Below are positions 6,047 to 9,785 of a stretch of DNA of 9,785 nt, piece by piece. Origin of the DNA: Armatimonadota bacterium (GTDB taxonomy: Bacteria; Armatimonadota; Zipacnadia; Zipacnadales; FEN-943); the NCBI GenBank assembly GCA_026419655.1, contig JANZZA010000472.1, positions 1 to 9,785 of the forward strand, given 5' to 3'. Each line of letters starts with the position of its first letter. Within the stretch, counting starts at the first letter, position 1. The notes beneath the pieces are model-generated. The model was not told the origin of the DNA and ran no database searches. It worked only from the letters and a program-made list of their open reading frames with translations. Made by a program: the position numbers and the translations under genes.

Positions 6047-7051
6047 ATGGACGACATCATAGCCAACATCAAAGCCCGAGCGGCGCGTGACCTGAAACTC
6101 ATCGCGCTACCGGAAACGAACGACGACCGCACCTATTTGGCAGCGGCGCGGATCGTCGAGGAAGGGTTTGCACGCGTCGCCCTCGTAGGTGAGAAGCATG
6201 CCGTTGAAGAGAGAGCACGCCAGCTTGGCGTCCCCCTCTCGTCCGTCGAACTGGTGGACCCAACCGAGGAGCCTATCCGGCGGCGTTGCGCGGATTTGTA
6301 TTATGAGCTGCGAAAGTCGAGAGGCCTGACGCAAGAGCAGGCATGGGAAGAATCCGCAAACCCCATGGTAGCGGCGGCATGTCTGCTAAAGCTGGGCGAG
6401 GTAGACGGTGCCGTAGGCGGAGCGGCGCACAGTACGGCGGAGTGGGTGCGGCCCCTGTTACGCATCGTGAAGGCAGCCCCAGGTGCCCAGACAGTATCAA
6501 GCTGCTTCATAATGGTCACCCAGCAGGCACACATGGGTGTCCGGGGAGCCTTCATCTTTGCCGACGCCGGCCTGGTGCCCCAACCGACCAGCGAGCAGCT
6601 ATCCGAGATAGCCATCACCAGCGCCGAAAGTGCCCGCCTTTACCTTGAGGCCGAGCCTCAGGTGGCGATGCTTTCCTTCTCGACTTGGGGTAGCGCCAGG
6701 CATCCGGACGTGGACAAAGTGCGCGAGGCGACAAAGCTGGCTCAGGCGGCTAGGCCGGACCTGAACATTGACGGGGAGATTCAGGCCGACGCTGCCCTCG
6801 TGGCAGAGGTGGCGGCGCGGAAGTGTCCAGGCAGCCCGGTAGGCGGGCGGGCCAACGTGCTAATTTTCCCAGACCTTGATGCGGGCAATATCGGCTACAA
6901 GCTGGTGCAGCGCCTTGGCGGCGCTGGCGCCTATGGGCCGCTGCTTCAGGGACTGGCCAGGCCCGGCATGGACCTCTCCCGCGGCGCCTCGCCGGAGGAC
7001 ATCGTCAACGTGGTGGCAGCAGCAGCGCTGCGCGCCGTGGCGGGCCTCTGA
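6047..7051 (+). CDS. pta: Phosphate acetyltransferase (EC 2.3.1.8)
   Basis: A 334-residue cytoplasmic enzyme that interconverts acetyl-CoA plus phosphate with acetyl phosphate plus CoA. The short form without an N-terminal DRTGG extension is present, with normal length. Family signatures are LIALPETNDDRTYLAAARI near the N-terminus, ELRKSRGLT, VGGAAHSTAEWVRPLLRIV, ANVLIFPDLDAGNIGYKLVQ, and the terminal DLSRGASPEDIVNVVA (309-324). Ser311, Arg312 and Asp318 correspond to the catalytic Ser, Arg and Asp described for the Methanosarcina enzyme. The residue after SRG is Ala, where many homologues have Cys. AGGGGAG (6033-6039), seven bases before the ATG, fixes the start; a longer frame from 5912 is less likely. 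No acetate kinase gene is adjacent. The next gene starts 51 bp downstream and is probably cotranscribed. Phosphate butyryltransferase is a less likely alternative. Confidence 0.92.
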   Translation: MDDIIANIKARAARDLKLIALPETNDDRTYLAAARIVEEGFARVALVGEKHAVEERARQLGVPLSSVELVDPTEEPIRRRCADLYYELRKSRGLTQEQAWEESANPMVAAACLLKLGEVDGAVGGAAHSTAEWVRPLLRIVKAAPGAQTVSSCFIMVTQQAHMGVRGAFIFADAGLVPQPTSEQLSEIAITSAESARLYLEAEPQVAMLSFSTWGSARHPDVDKVREATKLAQAARPDLNIDGEIQADAALVAEVAARKCPGSPVGGRANVLIFPDLDAGNIGYKLVQRLGGAGAYGPLLQGLARPGMDLSRGASPEDIVNVVAAAALRAVAGL

Positions 7052-7102
7052 CCCTGAAAGCCTGGCCCCCGGCCCCCTCACCACCAGGCCTGCGAATAGA
7101 CA

Positions 7103-9352
7103 ATGATTGATCTGGCCCCGGCTCTGGAACTGGTCAGCGAGACGGCCAAGAGCGGTGCAATGTCAGGAGCCGCCGTGGTCGCCGGCCGGCCCCCACAAAG
7201 CATGACCTTCGGCGCGCGGTTTGATACTCGTGCACAACCGGCCCTCCAGATAGTCTCTCCCTTCACGCTCTTCGACATGGCATCCCTGACCAAGCCGCTC
7301 GTGACGGCTGCGCTGGCGGCCAAACTCATACAGGCCGGCGACCTCAAGCTTGATGCTCCGATCAGGAACTACCTGTCAGCTTTTACGGGCGGCGGGCGCG
7401 ATGAGGCCACAATCCGCGACCTCTTGACGCACTCGTCGGGCCTTCCTGCGTGGAAAAACTACCTCGCCAGCCCGCCGACGGCAGCCCGCAGTCGTCGGGA
7501 ACGTCTGCAAGCGGTGGTGGCCGACATCTGTGCGACGCCCCTGGTAGCAAGACCAGGCGAGAAGTTTATCTACTCGGACCTGGGCTTCATTCTCCTCGGC
7601 GCAATAATCGAGAACATCACGCAACTGTCGCTGAGTCGGGCGGCGGCAAGGGACGTGTTTGGCCCCAGTGGAATGAAGTCTGCCTGCTTCAAGCCGAAGC
7701 GGTGCCTGCGCGAGCAGTGTGCACCCACGATAACGGCGGACGGCGAGGTCCTTCAGGGAGTCGTCCACGACGAGAACGCCCGGTATCTTGGCGGTATAGC
7801 CGGCCATGCCGGGTTGTTCGCGGCGCCTGCGGACGTAGCTTCCTTCTGCACGATGCTGCTTGCCGGCGGGCTACAGGAGGGCCGACGGGTTCTTTCTCCT
7901 GCTGCCATCGCTGCTATGACAACACCCCAGGCCCGGCATCCGGGCCAGGCCCGCGGGTTGGGGTGGGACATAGACTCTGACTACGCCGTGCAGGTGCGGG
8001 GGAAAGTATTCCCGCCGCGCGGCTTCGGCCACACCGGCTATACGGGCACCTCGGTCTGGATAGACCCGCCTTCGGGGACCTGGGTAGCTGTGCTCGCCTT
8101 TGGCGTGCGCCCGACCAAAGAATCCCGGGAGGCTCTGGCACGGCTGCGGCGCGGCGTGGCTGACGTCGTTGCCCGGCAGGTACTGGGGCGCGGTGCGAAA
8201 AGGCGCCGCGTATCGGTCAAGCAACGCCCCGTTGTTACTGGTCTGGAGGTCGAGGAGAGCCGGGGCTGGCCATCCCTTCGCGGCAAGCGGGTAGGCGTGC
8301 TAACCAACAATTCCGCAATAGATTCCCGGCGCCGGCATCTGCTGGACCTCCTTCGCGCGCATCCGCAAATAACCCTGGTCCGGCTTTTCGCCCCCGAGCA
8401 CGGCCTGGAGGCCACCCTTGACCAGCCCTTCGGCGACGGTGCAGACCCCAGGACCGGCCTGCCGGTAATCTCGCTGTACGGGAAGAAACAGGCACCGTCG
8501 CCGGAAGACCTGGCCGACCTTGACGCGATTGTCTTCGACGTGCAGGACGCGGGGGTGCGCTTTTACACGTATACGGCAACCCTCGTGCTGACCATGCGGG
8601 CAGCCGCTGCGGCAGGTGTGGAAGTCGTTGTTCTGGACCGGCCCGGCTTGCTGCGCGCGGACATGGTTGACGGTCCCTTGCTCGACCGGCCTTTCAGCAG
8701 CCTGGCGGAATACCATCCCCTGCCGGTAGTCCACGGCCTCACCGTCGGGGAACTGGCGCGGTATGCAAACCAGGAGTACAGCATCCATGCGCGGCTGACG
8801 GTGGTGCCGTGCGAAAACTACCGTCGCCACATGTGGTTTGAGGACACTCTGCGCCCGTGGGTGAATCCCTCGCCCAACCTCCGCAGCCCGAAAGCGGCCA
8901 TCCTTTATCCGGCGATCGGGATGCTTGAGCGCTGCAACGTCTCGGTGGGGCGCGGAACCGAAGAACCCTTCGAAGTTTTCGGTGCGCCCTGGGTTGACGG
9001 TGGCCAATTGGCGCGCGAGCTGAACAACATAGGGCCCCATGGGCTGAAGTTTGAGGCAGTCGAGTTCACGCCCGCGACGCGGGAATTCCAGGGCCAGCAA
9101 TGCCAGGGATGTCGAGTCCTGCTCGAAGACCGCGACGCCTACCGGCCCGTGGTTGCGGGACTACAGATTGCGCTTTCTCTTGAGCGGTTGTGGCCGGGAC
9201 AGCTAAACCTTTCGGCTCTTGGTGGACTGCTGGGCGACCGCGCAGCCGTGGAGATGCTTGGCGCCGGCACTCCTGCGGAAGTGGTCGCCACACGCTGGAA
9301 GGCTTCTCTCGAGGCTTACCTGGCGCGGCGGGAGACTTATCTGCTGTACTAG
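7103..9352 (+). CDS. Fusion of beta-lactamase-fold hydrolase (AmiE-like) and DUF1343/NamZ exo-N-acetylmuramidase (GH171)
   Basis: A 749-residue two-domain protein. Residues about 10-360 form a serine beta-lactamase-type domain with the nucleophile motif Ser61-Leu-Thr-Lys64, the Tyr157-Ser-Asp159 motif and His310-Thr-Gly312 in the KTG position. These fit the group of AmiE-type amidases and esterases rather than true beta-lactamases. Residues about 378-749 are a full DUF1343 domain: GKRVGVLTNNSAID (394-407), LFAPEHGLEA (428-437), FDVQDAGVRFYTYTATL (478-494), VLDRPG, WVNPSPNLRSPKAAILYP and CNVSVGRGTEEPFEVFGAPW. NamZ of this family releases terminal MurNAc from peptidoglycan fragments. In Bacillus subtilis the two functions are separate neighbouring genes. 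No signal peptide is visible. A TAG at 7097-7099 blocks upstream extension, so cytoplasmic action is likely. No clear Shine-Dalgarno is present; translation may be coupled to pta. Domain identities are firm; substrates are inferred. Confidence 0.88.
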   Translation: MIDLAPALELVSETAKSGAMSGAAVVAGRPPQSMTFGARFDTRAQPALQIVSPFTLFDMASLTKPLVTAALAAKLIQAGDLKLDAPIRNYLSAFTGGGRDEATIRDLLTHSSGLPAWKNYLASPPTAARSRRERLQAVVADICATPLVARPGEKFIYSDLGFILLGAIIENITQLSLSRAAARDVFGPSGMKSACFKPKRCLREQCAPTITADGEVLQGVVHDENARYLGGIAGHAGLFAAPADVASFCTMLLAGGLQEGRRVLSPAAIAAMTTPQARHPGQARGLGWDIDSDYAVQVRGKVFPPRGFGHTGYTGTSVWIDPPSGTWVAVLAFGVRPTKESREALARLRRGVADVVARQVLGRGAKRRRVSVKQRPVVTGLEVEESRGWPSLRGKRVGVLTNNSAIDSRRRHLLDLLRAHPQITLVRLFAPEHGLEATLDQPFGDGADPRTGLPVISLYGKKQAPSPEDLADLDAIVFDVQDAGVRFYTYTATLVLTMRAAAAAGVEVVVLDRPGLLRADMVDGPLLDRPFSSLAEYHPLPVVHGLTVGELARYANQEYSIHARLTVVPCENYRRHMWFEDTLRPWVNPSPNLRSPKAAILYPAIGMLERCNVSVGRGTEEPFEVFGAPWVDGGQLARELNNIGPHGLKFEAVEFTPATREFQGQQCQGCRVLLEDRDAYRPVVAGLQIALSLERLWPGQLNLSALGGLLGDRAAVEMLGAGTPAEVVATRWKASLEAYLARRETYLLY

Positions 9353-9422
9353 ACGGGCTGCGCAGACACAAGCCAGCGTTACTCTTGTGAGACTGTTGCA
9401 AAACCCGGCGTCGGCTTACCTA

Positions 9423-9513
9423 CGGGGAGGAAAGTGCACAACTCTTTATGACTTACCTTTTGCCCGCGATTTCCTCCGGCGGTGGGGAAAGCGATTCTTG
9501 CAACCGTCTCCTC
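9423..9513 (+). repeat. Partial, diverged copy of repeat B
   Basis: CGGGGAGGAAAG (9423-9434) matches the identical word beginning at 5099 in copy B. The following bases then match copy B from about 5180, including ACCTTTTGCCCG against ACCTTTTAGCCCG and CAACCGTCTCCTC (9501-9513) against CAACAGTCTCCTC (5248-5260). The middle of copy B, about 70 bp, is missing. Just upstream, GACTGTTGCAAAAC (9391-9404) is the complement of a near-identical string at 3284-3298. I find no gene in the 433 bp after the fusion gene. Confidence 0.5.
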
Positions 9514-9677
9514 TTATGGCTTCTGCTTGCGCTACCGAAGCAGCGGCACCGTTGGCACACCTCTGTCCTACTCTGGCAAGAACTCTGCCGCAAAAGGCCT
9601 GTGGCGGCAGCAGGTTAGAAAAGTTCGGGGAGAGCGCCTTCGGCAGAACCTTTTACAAAGAGGTCTTTTCCCCAGGC

Positions 9678-9785
9678 GGCTGTTGCATGACCTGTCTTCG
9701 CGCGTGCTGACTTCCTCAGTGAGCACAACCCTTGGGCCGCAAAGGTAACTCTCTCTGCACTGAACAGTCCGGAAAGGGCCTTTTT
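9678..9785 (+). repeat. Intergenic repeat, second module, copy 2
   Basis: This is the direct counterpart of 3182-3290. It runs from GGCTGTTGCATGACC through TGACTTCCTCAGTGAG and CTTGGGCCGCAAAGGTAAC to the T-run at the window edge, and it may continue beyond. Identity is roughly two-thirds by eye. Confidence 0.5.

Noticed and set aside
7052..7102. Possible terminator between pta and the fusion gene
   Set aside because: GCCTGG and CCAGGC could form a 6-bp stem, but the loop is about 18 bases and there is no T-run, so it does not support separate transcription units.
8300..9100. 266-residue minus-strand open frame
   Set aside because: It is opposite the DUF1343 domain; the plus-strand protein carries all family motifs.
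1..9785. tRNA, rRNA and CRISPR arrays
   Set aside because: No TTCGAATC-type T-loop with matching arms, no rRNA landmark sequences and no regularly spaced identical repeats were seen. The repeats found are diverged and irregularly placed.

Overview
The window is a GC-rich bacterial chromosome segment with seven credible protein genes, no RNA genes and no CRISPR array. The best clue to the organism is a pseudopilin with an FTLIELLVVIAII-type leader and a C-terminal H-X9-DG motif. Scattered single pseudopilins of this kind are typical of Armatimonadota, Planctomycetota and related lineages. Armatimonadota is my best guess, but this is an inference from style, not a proven placement. Strong GAGGAGG-type ribosome binding sites precede several genes.

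Layout. Positions 1-268 hold the downstream side of the first gene, a possible end of an IS256-type insertion sequence, and a short frame running off the left edge. On the minus strand lie a Gfo/Idh/MocA-type oxidoreductase (269-1246) and the pseudopilin (1384-2028). A sugar phosphate isomerase/epimerase-type TIM barrel (2248-3105) diverges on the plus strand. A GT4 glycosyltransferase (3668-4858) follows, isolated between two long gene-free gaps. Next are an 88-residue two-helix membrane protein with its own promoter and a perfect terminator (5579-5861), phosphate acetyltransferase (6047-7051), and a 749-residue two-domain protein (7103-9352). That last protein joins a serine beta-lactamase-fold hydrolase of the AmiE type to a DUF1343/NamZ (GH171) domain.

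How the genes may work together. The oxidoreductase and the TIM-barrel protein are families that often cooperate in oxidation and isomerisation of sugars or inositols, and they share a divergent region with the pseudopilin between them. The two-domain protein combines, in one chain, two activities encoded by separate neighbouring genes in the Bacillus subtilis cell-wall recycling cluster: MurNAc-peptide amidase and exo-N-acetylmuramidase. It probably shares a transcript with pta, which would connect amino-sugar or acetate flow to acetyl-CoA.

The most unusual structure is non-genic. All three long gene-free gaps (3106-3667, 4859-5578, 9353-9785) contain diverged copies of the same sequence family. 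One pair, 3311-3494 and 5067-5250, forms an imperfect inverted repeat of about 184 bp on either side of the glycosyltransferase gene. Weaker related segments lie at 3182-3290, 9423-9513 and 9678-9785.
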